Shown here in pieces: positions 11,885-23,700 of a stretch of 64,000 nucleotides of DNA. Position numbers and translations under genes: made by a program. Source of the stretch: Hippophae tibetana (Eukaryota; Streptophyta; Magnoliopsida; Rosales; Elaeagnaceae). The first letter of the stretch is position 1, and every line of letters begins with the position of its first letter. The DNA lies in NCBI GenBank assembly GCA_037013495.1, contig CM072808.1:5867319-5931318 (forward strand), written 5' to 3'. The notes under the pieces are model-generated. The model worked only from the letters and a program-made list of their open reading frames with translations, made no database searches and was not told where the DNA came from.

Positions 11885-14059
11885 GGAGATATTGGTGCCG
11901 ACCTAGGGTTTTCTTTATTTATATTTTCAATCAATCTCTATTATTCAAAAAAAAATAGAGAAGAGAAAAGAAGGGGATGGGGAATGTTGTTAAAATCTGC
12001 AAAATCAAAAACACATTTGGTAAATATGAGTTACAACTTTAAACGGAGATAACTTTTGACTGGGGTATCGAAACGAATATTATAATATATCAAATTAAAG
12101 CTCGTATCAAATTAAACAATATGCATTTTCCTCGAAAGGAAAATCATTTTTGTACATAAATAACATCGTTTACATCACTTATTTAGTATTTAAAGTTTTT
12201 GACGCACCATTTTCATTTTACTTATGTCCAGTTTAATTCAATAGACCTATAAAGGAGATATTGGTGCCGATTTAGGTTTGTTTTTTTATATTTTATATCA
12301 ATCTCTCTTATTGAAAAAATATTGAGTAGAAAAAAAGAACGTAGATTTTGTTCACATTTTCAAGAACAAAAAACATTTGGTAAAAAAGAGTAACAACTTT
12401 CAACGGAGATAAGTTTTTACTCGGGTATCGAAACGAATATTATAATTTATGAAATGGAAGCTCGTATCAAATTACACAATTTGCATTGGTCTCGCAAAAA
12501 AAAGTCGTTTTTGTACCCAAATAACATCGTTTACATCACTTATTTAGTGTTTAAAGATTTTGACGCACCATTTTCATTTTACTTACTTCCGGTTTAATTC
12601 AAGAGAGCTATAAAGGAGATATTGGTGCCGACCTAGGTTTGTTTGTTTATATTTTAAATCAATCTCTCTTATTGAAAAAAATAGAGAAGAGAAAAAGAAA
12701 ATGAATGTTGTTCACATTTTCAAAATAAAAAACACAATTGGTAAATATCAGTTACAACTTTCAACGGAGATAACTTTTTACTCGGGTATCGAAACGAATA
12801 TTATAATATATCCAATTAAAGCTCTTATCAAATTAAACAATATGCATTTTCCTCGAAAGGAAAATCATTTTTGTACCCAAATAACATCGTTTACATCACT
12901 TATTTACTGTTTAAATTTTTGACGCACCATTTTCATTTTACTTACTTCCGGTTTAATTCAATAGAGCTATAAAGGAGATATTGGTGCCGATCTAGGTTTG
13001 TTTTTTTATATTTTCAATCAATCTCTCTTATTGAAAAAATATTGAGTAGAAAAAAAGAACGTAGATTTTGTTCACATTTTCAAGAACAAAAAACATTTGG
13101 TAAAAAAGAGTAACAACTTTCAACGGAGATAAGTTTTTACTCGGGTAGCGAAACGAATATTATAATTTATGAAATGGAAGCTCGTATCAAATTACACAAT
13201 TTGCATTGGTCTCGCAAAAAACAAGTCGTTTTTGTACCCAAATAACATCGTTTACATCACTTATTTAGTGTTTAAAGATTTTGACGCACCATTTTCATTT
13301 TACTTACTTCCGGTTTAATTCAATAGAGCTATAAAGGAGATATTGGTGCCGATCTAGGTTTGTTTTTTTATATTTTCAATCAATCTCTCTTATTGAAAAA
13401 ATATTGAGTAGAAAAAAAGAACGTAGATTTTGTTCACATTTTCAAGAACAAAAAACATTTGGTAAAAAAGAGTAACAACTTTCAACGGAGATAAGTTTTT
13501 ACTCGGGTAGCGAAACGAATATTATAATTTATGAAATGGAAGCTCGTATCAAATTACACAATTTGCATTGGTCTCGCAAAAAACAAGTCGTTTTTGTACC
13601 CAAATAACATCGTTTACATCACTTATTTAGTGTTTAAAGATTTTGACGCACCATTTTCATTTTACTTACTTCCGGTTTAATTCAATAGAGCTATAAAGGA
13701 GATATTGGTGCCGATCTAGGTTTGTTTTTTTATATTTTCAATCAATCTCTCTTATTGAAAAAATATTGAGTAGAAAAAAAGAACGTAGATTTTGTTCACA
13801 TTTTCAAGAACAAAAAACATTTGGTAAAAAAGAGTAACAACTTTCAACGGAGATAAATATTTACTCGGGTATCGAAACGAATATTATAATTTATTAAATG
13901 GAAGCTCGTATCAAATTACACAATATGCATTGGTCTCGCAAGAAAAAAATCGTTTTTGTACCCAAATAACATCGTTTACATCACTTATTTAGTGTTTAAA
14001 TATTTTGACGCACCATTTTCATTTTACTTACTTCCGGTTTAATTCAAGAGTGCTATAAA
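11885..14059 (+). repeat. HOR1 unit 6 (6-mer, two C monomers, 6-bp insertion)
   Basis: Monomers: X 11885, Y 12254, A 12615, C 12974 and 13336, Z 13698. It shares atattttaaatcaatc with unit 5. Its X monomer is 369 bp because aggggatggggaatg near 11,972-11,986 replaces aggggaatg, a 6-bp insertion that looks like slippage in the G-rich stretch. Confidence 0.92.
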
Positions 14060-15506
14060 GGAGATATTGGTGCCGACCTAGGGTTTTCTTTATTTATATT
14101 TTCAATCAATCTCTATTATTCAAAAAAAAATAGAGAAGAGAAAAGAAGGGGAATGTTGTTAAAATCTGCAAAATCAAAAACACATTTGGTAAATATGAGT
14201 TACAACTTTAAACGGAGATAACTTTTGACTGGGGTATCGAAACGAATATTATAATATATCAAATTAAAGCTCGTATCAAATTAAACAATATGCATTTTCC
14301 TCGAAAGGAAAATCATTTTTGTACATAAATAACATCGTTTACATCACTTATTTAGTATTTAAAGTTTTTGACGCACCATTTTCATTTTACTTATGTCCAG
14401 TTTAATTCAATAGACCTATAAAGGAGATATTGGTGCCGATTTAGGTTTGTTTTTTTATATTTTATATCAATCTCTCTTATTGAAAAAATATTGAGTAGAA
14501 AAAAAGAACGTAGATTTTGTTCACATTTTCAAGAACAAAAAACATTTGGTAAAAAAGAGTAACAACTTTCAACGGAGATAAGTTTTTACTCGGGTATCGA
14601 AACGAATATTATAATTTATGAAATGGAAGCTCGTATCAAATTACACAATTTGCATTGGTCTCGCAAAAAAAAGTCGTTTTTGTACCCAAATAACATCGTT
14701 TACATCACTTATTTAGTGTTTAAAGATTTTGACGCACCATTTTCATTTTACTTACTTCCGGTTTAATTCAAGAGAGCTATAAAGGAGATATTGGTGCCGA
14801 CCTAGGTTTGTTTGTTTATATTTTCAATCAATCTCTCTTATTGAAAAAAATAGAGAAGAGAAAAAGAAAATGAATGTTGTTCACATTTTCAAAATAAAAA
14901 ACACAATTGGTAAATATCAGTTACAACTTTCAACGGAGATAACTTTTTACTCGGGTATCGAAACGAATATTATAATATATCCAATTAAAGCTCTTATCAA
15001 ATTAAACAATATGCATTTTCCTCGAAAGGAAAATCATTTTTGTACCCAAATAACATCGTTTACATCACTTATTTACTGTTTAAATTTTTTTGACGCACCA
15101 TTTTCATTTTACTTACTTCCGGTTTAATTCAATAGAGCTATAAAGGAGATATTGGTGCCGATCTAGGTTTGTTTTTTTATATTTTCAATCAATCTCTCTT
15201 ATTGAAAAAATATTGAGTAGAAAAAAAGAACGTAGATTTTGTTCACATTTTCAAGAACAAAAAACATTTGGTAAAAAAGAGTAACAACTTTCAACAGAGA
15301 TAACGTTTTACTCGGGTATCGAAACGAATTTTATAATTTATTAAATGGATGCTCGTATCAAATTACACAATATGCATTGGTCACGCAAGAAAAAAATCGT
15401 TTTTGTACCCAAATAACATCGTTTACATCATTTATTTAGTGTTTAAAGTTTTTTACGCAGCATTTTCATTTTACTTACTTCAGGTTTAATTCAATAGAGC
15501 TATAAA
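14060..15506 (+). repeat. HOR1 unit 7, partial, ending in a chimeric monomer
   Basis: Monomers: X 14060, Y 14423, A 14784, then a hybrid at 15145. The A copy has a longer T run (aaatttttttgacgc), as in the HOR2 monomer at 15507. The hybrid is C-like up to about 15,262-15,290 (ggtaaaaaagag) and then continues as a HOR2 B-type monomer (acagagataacgttttac). This is the HOR1/HOR2 boundary. Confidence 0.88.
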
Positions 15507-17594
15507 GGAGATATTGGTGCCGACCTAGGTTTGTTTATTTATATTTTCAATGAATCTCTCTTATTGAAAAAAATAGAGAAGAGAAAAAAGAAAATGAATG
15601 TGGTTCACATTTTCAAAATAGAAAACACATTTGGTAAATATGAGTTACAACTTTCAACGGAGATAACTTTTTACTGGGGTATCGAAACCAATATTATACT
15701 ATATCCAATTAAAGCTCTTATCAAATTAAACAATATGCATTTTCCTCGAAAGGAAAATCATTTTTGTACCCAAATAACATTGTTTACATCACTTATTTAC
15801 TGTTTAAATTTTTTTGACGCACCATTTTCATTTTACTTACTTCCGGTTTAATTCAATAGAGCTATAAAGGAGATATTGGTGCCGATTTAGGTTTGTTTTT
15901 TTATATTTTCAACAATCTCTCTTATTGAAAAAATATTGAGTAGAAAAAAAGAACGTAGATTTTGTTCACATTTTCAAGAACAAAAAACATTTGGTAACAA
16001 AGAGTAACAACTTTCAACGGAGATAAGTTTTTACTCGGGTAGCGAAACGAATATTATAATTTATGAAATGGAAGCTCGTATCAAATTACACAATTTGCAT
16101 TGGTCTCGCAAAAAACAAGTCGTTTTTGTACCCAAATAACATCGTTTACATCACTTATTTAGTGTTTAAAGATTTTGACGCACCATTTTCATTTTACTTA
16201 CTTCCGGTTTAATTCAAGAGAGCTATAAAGGAGATATTGGTGCTGACCTAGGTTTGTTTGTTTATATTTTCAATCAATCTCTCTTATTGAAAAAAATAGA
16301 GAAGAGAAAAAGAAAATGAATGTTGTTCACATTTTCAAAATAAAAAACACAATTGGTAAATATCAGTTACAACTTTCAACGGAGATAACTTTTGACTCGG
16401 GTATCGAAACAAATATTATAATATATCCAATTAAAGCTCTTAGCAAATTAAACAATATGCATTTTCCTCGAAAGGAAAATCATTTTTGTACCCAAATAAC
16501 ATCGTTTACATCACTTATTTACTGTTTAAATTTTTGACGCACCATTTTCATTTTACTTACTTCCGGTTTAATTCAATAGAGCTATAAAGGAGATATTGGT
16601 GCCGATCTAGGTTTGTTTTTTTATATTTTCAATCAATCCCTCTTATTGAAAAAATATTGAGTAGAAAAAAAGAACGGAGATGTTGTTCACATTTTGAAAA
16701 ACAAAAAAACATTTGGTAAATAAGTGTAACAACTTTCAACGGAGATAACGTTTTACTCGGGTATCGAAATGAATTTTATAATTTATTAATTGGATGCTCG
16801 TATCAAATTACACAATATGCATTTTTCACGCAAGAAAAAAATCGTTTTTGTACCTAAATAACATCGTTTACATCATTTATTTAGTGTTTAAAGATTTTTA
16901 CGCAGCATTTTCATTTTACTTAATTCAAGTTTAATTCAATAAAGCTATAAAGGAGATATTGGTGCCGACCTAGGTTTGTTTATTTATATTTTCAATGAAT
17001 CTCTCTTATTGAAAAAAATAGAGAAGAGAAAAAAGAAAATGAATGTTTTTCACATTTTCAAAATCAAAAACACATTTGGTAAATTGAGTTACAACTTTCA
17101 ATGGAGATGACTTTTGACTGGGGTATTGAAACGAATATTATAATATATCAAATTAAAGCTCGTATCAAATTAAACAATATGCATTTTCCTCGAAAGGAAA
17201 ATCATTTTTGTACCCAAATAACATCGTTTACATAACTTATTTACTATTTAAATTTTTTGACGCACCATTTTCATTTTACTTACGTCCGGTTTAATTCAAT
17301 TGTGCAGAAAAAAAGAACGGAGAGGTTGTTCAAATTTTCAAAAACAAAAAAACATTTGGTAAATAAGAGTAACAACTTTCAACGGAGATAACTTTTTACT
17401 CGGGTATTGAAACGAATATTATAATATATGAAATGGAAGCTCGTATCAAATTACCCAATATGCATTGGTCTCACAAGAAAAAAATCGTTTTTGTACCCAA
17501 ATAACATTGTTTACATCATTTAATTAGTGTTTAAAGTTTTTGACGCAGCATTTTCATTTTACTTACTTCAGGTTTAATTCAATAGAGCTATAAA
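15145..17594 (+). repeat. HOR2 copy 1
   Basis: Monomers: hybrid B 15145, A 15507, C 15869, A 16230, B 16589, then A' and a shortened B fused from 16952 to 17594. A one-base loss (ttttcaacaatctc near 15,908) separates it from copy 2. The first monomer is HOR1-derived on its left side. Confidence 0.9.
17297..17305 (+). other. ~80-bp deletion junction, HOR2 copy 1
   Basis: The normal sequence between ttcaat and gtgtagaaaaaaagaac is missing, including the anchor block. The junction reads ttcaattgtgcagaaa. The A'+B pair is therefore 643 bp instead of about 723. Confidence 0.88.
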
Positions 17595-20045
17595 GGAGAT
17601 ATTGGTGCCGATCTAGGTTTGTTTTTTTATATTTTCAATCAATCTCTCTTATTGAAAAAATTTTGAGTAGAAAAAAAGAATGGAGATGTCGTTAACATTT
17701 TCAAAAACAAAAAAACATTTGGTAAATAAGAGTAACAACTTTCAACAGAGATAACGTTTTACTCGGGTATCGAAACGAATTTTATAGTTTATTAAATGGA
17801 TGCTCGTATCAAATTACACAATATGCATTGGTCACGCAAGAAAAAAATCGTTTTTGTACCCAAATAACATCGTTTACATCATTTATTTAGTGTTTAAAGT
17901 TTTTTACGCAGCATTTTCATTTTACTTACTTCAGGTTTAATTCAATAGAGCTATAAAGGAGATATTGGTGCCGACCTAGGTTTGTTTATTTATATTTTCA
18001 ATGAATCTCTCTTATTGAAAAAAATAGAGAAGAGAAAAAAGAAAATGAATGTGGTTCACATTTTCAAAATAGAAAACACATTTGGTAAATATGAGTTACA
18101 ACTTTCAACGGAGATAACTTTTTACTGGGGTATCGAAACGAATATTATACTATATCCAATTAAAGCTCTTATCAAATTAAACAATATGCATTTTCCTCGA
18201 AAGGAAAATCATTTTTGTACCCAAATAACATTGTTTACATCACTTATTTACTGTTTAAATTTTTTTGACGCACCATTTTCATTTTACTTACTTCCGGTTT
18301 AATTCAATAGAGCTATAAAGGAGATATTGGTGCCGATTTAGGTTTGTTTTTTTATATTTTCAATCAATCTCTCTTATTGAAAAAATATTGAGTAGAAAAA
18401 AAGAACGTAGATTTTGTTCACATTTTCAAGAACAAAAAACATTTGGTAACAAAGAGTAACAACTTTCAACGGAGATAAGTTTTTACTCGGGTAGCGAAAC
18501 GAATATTATAATTTATGAAATGGAAGCTCGTATCAAATTACACAATTTGCATTGGTCTCGCAAAAAACAAGTCGTTTTTGTACCCAAATAACATCGTTTA
18601 CATCACTTATTTAGTGTTTAAAGATTTTGACGCACCATTTTCATTTTACTTACTTCCGGTTTAATTCAAGAGAGCTATAAAGGAGATATTGGTGCTGACC
18701 TAGGTTTGTTTGTTTATATTTTCAATCAATCTCTCTTATTGAAAAAAATAGAGAAGAGAAAAAGAAAATGAATGTTGTTCACATTTTCAAAATAAAAAAC
18801 ACAATTGGTAAATATCAGTTACAACTTTCAACGGAGATAACTTTTGACTCGGGTATCGAAACAAATATTATAATATATCCAATTAAAGCTCTTATCAAAT
18901 TAAACAATATGCATTTTCCTCGAAAGGAAAATCATTTTTGTACCCAAATAACATCGTTTACATCACTTATTTACTGTTTAAATTTTTGACGCACCATTTT
19001 CATTTTACTTACTTCCGGTTTAATTCAATAGAGCTATAAAGGAGATATTGGTGCCGATCTAGGTTTGTTTTTTTATATTTTCAATCAATCCCTCTTATTG
19101 AAAAAATATTGAGTAGAAAAAAAGAACGGAGATGTTGTTCACATTTTGAAAAACAAAAAAACATTTGGTAAATAAGTGTAACAACTTTCAACGGAGATAA
19201 CGTTTTACTCGGGTATCGAAATGAATTTTATAATTTATTAATTGGATGCTCGTATCAAATTACACAATATGCATTTTTCACGCAAGAAAAAAATCGTTTT
19301 TGTACCTAAATAACATCGTTTACATCATTTATTTAGTGTTTAAAGATTTTTACGCAGCATTTTCATTTTACTTAATTCAAGTTTAATTCAATAAAGCTAT
19401 AAAGGAGATATTGGTGCCGACCTAGGTTTGTTTATTTATATTTTCAATGAATCTCTCTTATTGAAAAAAATAGAGAAGAGAAAAAAGAAAATGAATGTTT
19501 TTCACATTTTCAAAATCAAAAACACATTTGGTAAATTGAGTTACAACTTTCAATGGAGATGACTTTTGACTGGGGTATTGAAACGAATATTATAATATAT
19601 CAAATTAAAGCTCGTATCAAATTAAACAATATGCATTTTCCTCGAAAGGAAAATCATTTTTGTACCCAAATAACATCGTTTACATAACTTATTTACTATT
19701 TAAATTTTTTGACGCACCATTTTCATTTTACTTACGTCCGGTTTAATTCAATTGTGCAGAAAAAAAGAACGGAGATGTTGTTCAAATTTTCAAAAACAAA
19801 AAAACATTTGGTAAATAAGAGTAACAACTTTCAACGGAGATAACTTTTTACTCGGGTATTGAAACGAATATTATAATATATGAAATGGAAGCTCGTATCA
19901 AATTACCCAATATGCATTGGTCTCACAAGAAAAAATCGTTTTTGTACCCAAATAACATTGTTTACATCATTTAATTAGTGTTTAAAGTTTTTGACGCAGC
20001 ATTTTCATTTTACTTACTTCAGGTTTAATTCAATAGAGCTATAAA
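17595..20045 (+). repeat. HOR2 copy 2
   Basis: Monomers: B 17595, A 17958, C 18320, A 18682, B 19041, then A' and shortened B fused from 19404 to 20045. It is nearly identical to copy 1. Differences seen include ttttatagttt near 17,786 and one A fewer in the A run near 19,930. Confidence 0.92.
19749..19757 (+). other. ~80-bp deletion junction, HOR2 copy 2
   Basis: Same breakpoint as the copy at 17,300, offset 2,452 bp. The deletion predates the HOR2 duplication. Confidence 0.88.
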
Positions 20046-20408
20046 GGAGATATTGGTGCCGATCTAGGTTTGTTTTTTTATATTTTCAATCAATCTCTCT
20101 TATTGAAAAAATATTGAGTAGAAAAAAAGAATGGAGATGTCGTTAACATTTTCAAAAACAAAAAAACATTTGGTAAATAAGAGTAACAACTTTCAACAGA
20201 GATAACGTTTTACTCGGGTATCGAAACGAATTTTATAATTTATTAAATGGATGCTCGTATCAATTTACACAATATGCATTGGTCACGCAAGAAAAAAATC
20301 GTTTTTGTACCCAAATAACATCGTTTACATCATTTATTTAGTGTTTAAAGTTTTTTACGCAGCATTTTCATTTTACTTACTTCAGGTTTAATTCAATAGA
20401 GCTATAAA

Positions 20409-20769
20409 GGAGATATTGGTGCCGACCTAGGTTTGTTTATTTATATTTTCAATGAATCTCTCTTATTGAAAAAAATAGAGAAGAGAAAAAAGAAAATGAA
20501 TGTGGTTCACATTTTCAAAATAGAAAACACATTTGGTAAATATGAGTTACAACTTTCAACGGAGATAACTTTTTACTGGGGTATCGAAACGAATATTATA
20601 CTATATCAAATTAATGCTCGTATCAAATTAAACAATATGCATTTTCCTCGAAAGGAAAATCATTTTTGTACATAAATAACATCGTTTACATCACTTATTT
20701 ACTGTTTAAAGTTTTTGACCCACTATTTTCATTTTACTTACGTCTGGTTTAATTCAATAGAGCTATAAA
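20409..20769 (+). repeat. Chimeric A monomer at the HOR2/HOR3 junction
   Basis: The left part matches HOR2 A at 17,958 up to ttatactatatc near 20,597. From aattaatgctcg on, it matches the HOR3 A monomers at 25,468 and 30,106 (tgtacataaataac, tttgacccactattttc, acgtctgg). The switch lies at about 20,598-20,612. Confidence 0.87.
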
Positions 20770-23700
20770 GAAGATATTGGTGCCGATCTAGGTTTGTTTT
20801 TTTATATTTTCAATCAATCTCTCTTATTGAAAAAATATTGAGTAGAAAAAAAGAACGGAGATGTCGTTAACATTTTCAAAAACAAAAAAACATTTGGTAA
20901 ATAAGAGTAACAACTTTCAACGGAGATAACATTTTACTCGGGTATCGAAACGAATTTTATAATTTATTAAATGGATGCTCGTATCAAATTACACAATATG
21001 CATTGGTCACGCAAGAAAAAAATCGTTTTTGTACCCAAATAACATCGTTTACATCATTTATTTAGTGTTTAAAGATTTTGACGCACCATCTTCATTTTAC
21101 TTACTTCCGGTTTAATTAAATAGAGCTATAAATAAGATATTGGTGCCGATCTAGGTTTGTTTCTTTATATTTTCAATCAATCTCTCTTATTGAAAAAATA
21201 TTGTGTAGAAAAAAAGAACGGAGATTTTGTACAAATTTTCAAAAACAAAAAAACATTTGGTAAATAAGGTTAACAACTTTCAACGGAGATAACTTTTTAC
21301 TCGGGTATCGATAAGAATATTATAATTTATGAAATGGAAGCTCGTATCAAATTACACAATATGCATTGGTCTCGCAAGAAAAAAGTCGTTTTTGTACCCA
21401 AATAACATTGTTTACGTCATTTAATTAGTGTTTAAAGTTTTTGACGCAACATTTTCATTTTACTTACTTCCTTCTTAATTCAATAGAGCTATAAAGGAGA
21501 TATTGGTGCCGATCAATGTTTGTTTTTTATATTTTCAATCAATCTCTCTTATTGAAAAAATATTGAGTAGAAAAAAAGAACGAAGATTTTGTTCACATTT
21601 TCAAAAACAAAAAAACATTTGGTAAATAAGAGTAACAACTTTCAACGGAGATAACTTTTTACTCGGGTATCGAAACGAATATTATAATTTATGAAATGGA
21701 AGCTCGTATCAAATTACACACTAGTCATTGGTCTCGCAACAAAAAAGTCGTTTTTGTACCCAAATAACATCGTTTACATCACTTATTTACTGTTTTTAGT
21801 TTTTGACGCAGCATTTTCATTTTACTTACTTTAGGTTTAATTCAATAGAGCTATAAAGGAGATATTGGTGCCGACCTAGGTTTGTTTATTTATATTTTTA
21901 ATAAATCTCTCTTATTGAAAAAAATAGAGAAGAGAAAAAGAAAATGAATGTGGTTCACATTTTCAAAATAGAAAACACATTTGGTAAATATGAGTTACAA
22001 CTTTCAACGGAGATAAATTTTGACTGAGGTATCGAAACTATTATTATAATATTTCAAATTAAAGCTCATATCAAATTAAAAAATATGCATTTTCCTCGAT
22101 AGGAAAATCTTTTTTGTACCCAAATAACATCGTTTACATCACTTATTTACTATTTAATGTTTTTGACTCACCATTTTCATTTTACTTACTTTCGGTTTAA
22201 TTGAATAGAGCTATAAAGGAGATATTGGTGCCGATCAAGGTCTGTTTTTTATATTTTCAATCAATCTCTCTTATTGAAAAAATATTGAGTAGAAAAAAAG
22301 AACGGAGATTTTGTTCACATTTTCAAAAACAAAAAAACATTTGGTAAAAAAGAGTAACAACTTTCAACGGAGATAACGTTTTACTCGGGTATCGAAACAA
22401 ATTTTATAATTTATTAAATGGATGCTCGTATCAAATTACACAATATGCATTGGTCATGCAAGAAAAAAATCGTTTTTGTACCCAAATAACATCGTTTACA
22501 TCATTTATTTAGTGTTTAAAGATTTTGACGCACCATTTTCATTTTACTTATTTCCGGTTTAATTAAATAGAGCTATAAAGGAGATATTGGTGCAGATCTA
22601 GGTTTGTTTTTTTATATTTTCAATCAATCTCTCTTATTGAAAAAATATTGAGTAGAAAAAAAGAACGTAGATTTTGTTCACATTTCAAGAACAAAAAACA
22701 TTTGGTAAAAAAGAGTAACAACTTTCAACAGAGATAACTTTTTACTCGGGTATCGAAACGAATATTATAATTTATGAAATGGAAGCTCGTATCAAATTAC
22801 ACAATATGCATTGGTCTGGCAAGAAAAAAGTCGTTTTTGTACCCAAATAACATTGTTTACATCATTTAATTAGTGTTTAAAGTTTTGACGCAGCATTTTC
22901 ATTTTACTTACTTTAGGTTTAATTCAATAGAGCTATAAAGGAGATATTGGTGCCGATCAAGTGTGTTTTTTATATTTTCAATCAATCTCTCTTATTGAAA
23001 AAATATTGAGTATAAACAAAGAACGGAGATTTTGTTCACATTTTCAAAAACAAAAAAACATTTGGTAAATAAGAGTAACAACTTTCAACGGAGAAAAATC
23101 TTGACTGAGGTATCGAAACGATTATTATAATATATCAAATTAAAGCTCGTATCAAATTAAACAATATCCATTTTCCTCGAAAGGAAAATCATTTTTGTAC
23201 CCAAATAACATCGTTTACATCACTTATTTACTGCTTAAAGTTTTTGACGTACCATTTTCATTTTACTTACTTCCGGCTTAATTCAATAGAGCTATAAAAG
23301 AGATATTGGTGCCGATCAAGGTTTGTTTTTTATATTTTCAACCAATCTCTCTTATTGAAAAAATATTGAGTAGAAAAAAAAACGGAGATTTTGTTCACAT
23401 TTTCAAAAACAAAAAAACATTTGGTAAATAAGAGTAACAACTTTCAACGGAGATATCTTTTTACTCGGGGTATCAAAATGACTATTATAATTTATTAAAT
23501 GGAATCTCCTATCAAATTACACAATATGTATTGGTCTCACAAGAAAAAAATCGTTTTTGTACCCAAATAACATCGTTTACATCACTTATTTAGTGTTTAA
23601 AGATTTTGACGCAGCATTTTCATTTTACTTACTTCTGGTTTAATTCAAGAGAGCTATAAAGGAGATATTGGTGCCGACCTAGGTTTGTTTGTTTATATTT

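Larger units (their letters stand above)
641..15290 (+). repeat. HOR1: modular higher-order repeat X-Y-A-C(n)-Z
   Basis: Six complete units and one partial unit follow each other. Each starts with an X monomer, recognised by ctctattattcaaa and gaaggggaatgttg. Then come Y, A, one to four C monomers, and Z. Unit lengths are 1,808, 2,531, 1,807, 2,893, 2,169 and 2,175 bp, that is 5, 7, 5, 8, 6 and 6 monomers. The length changes come from the number of C monomers, apart from a few small indels. Copies of the same monomer type are nearly identical across units, which indicates recent amplification. Confidence 0.95.
15290..20605 (+). repeat. HOR2: ~2.45-kb seven-monomer higher-order repeat
   Basis: The unit is B, A, C, A, B, A', short B. 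Copy 1 runs to 17,594, copy 2 is 17,595-20,045, and copy 3 starts at 20,046 and stops inside its A monomer near 20,600. Offsets between equivalent points are 2,451-2,452 bp. Shared private marks are acagagataacg, ggtaacaaagag, ataagtgtaac, ggtaaattgag and the deletion monomer with ttcaattgtgcag. Its parts resemble both HOR1 (C, A) and HOR3 (the A with gtggttcac). Confidence 0.93.
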
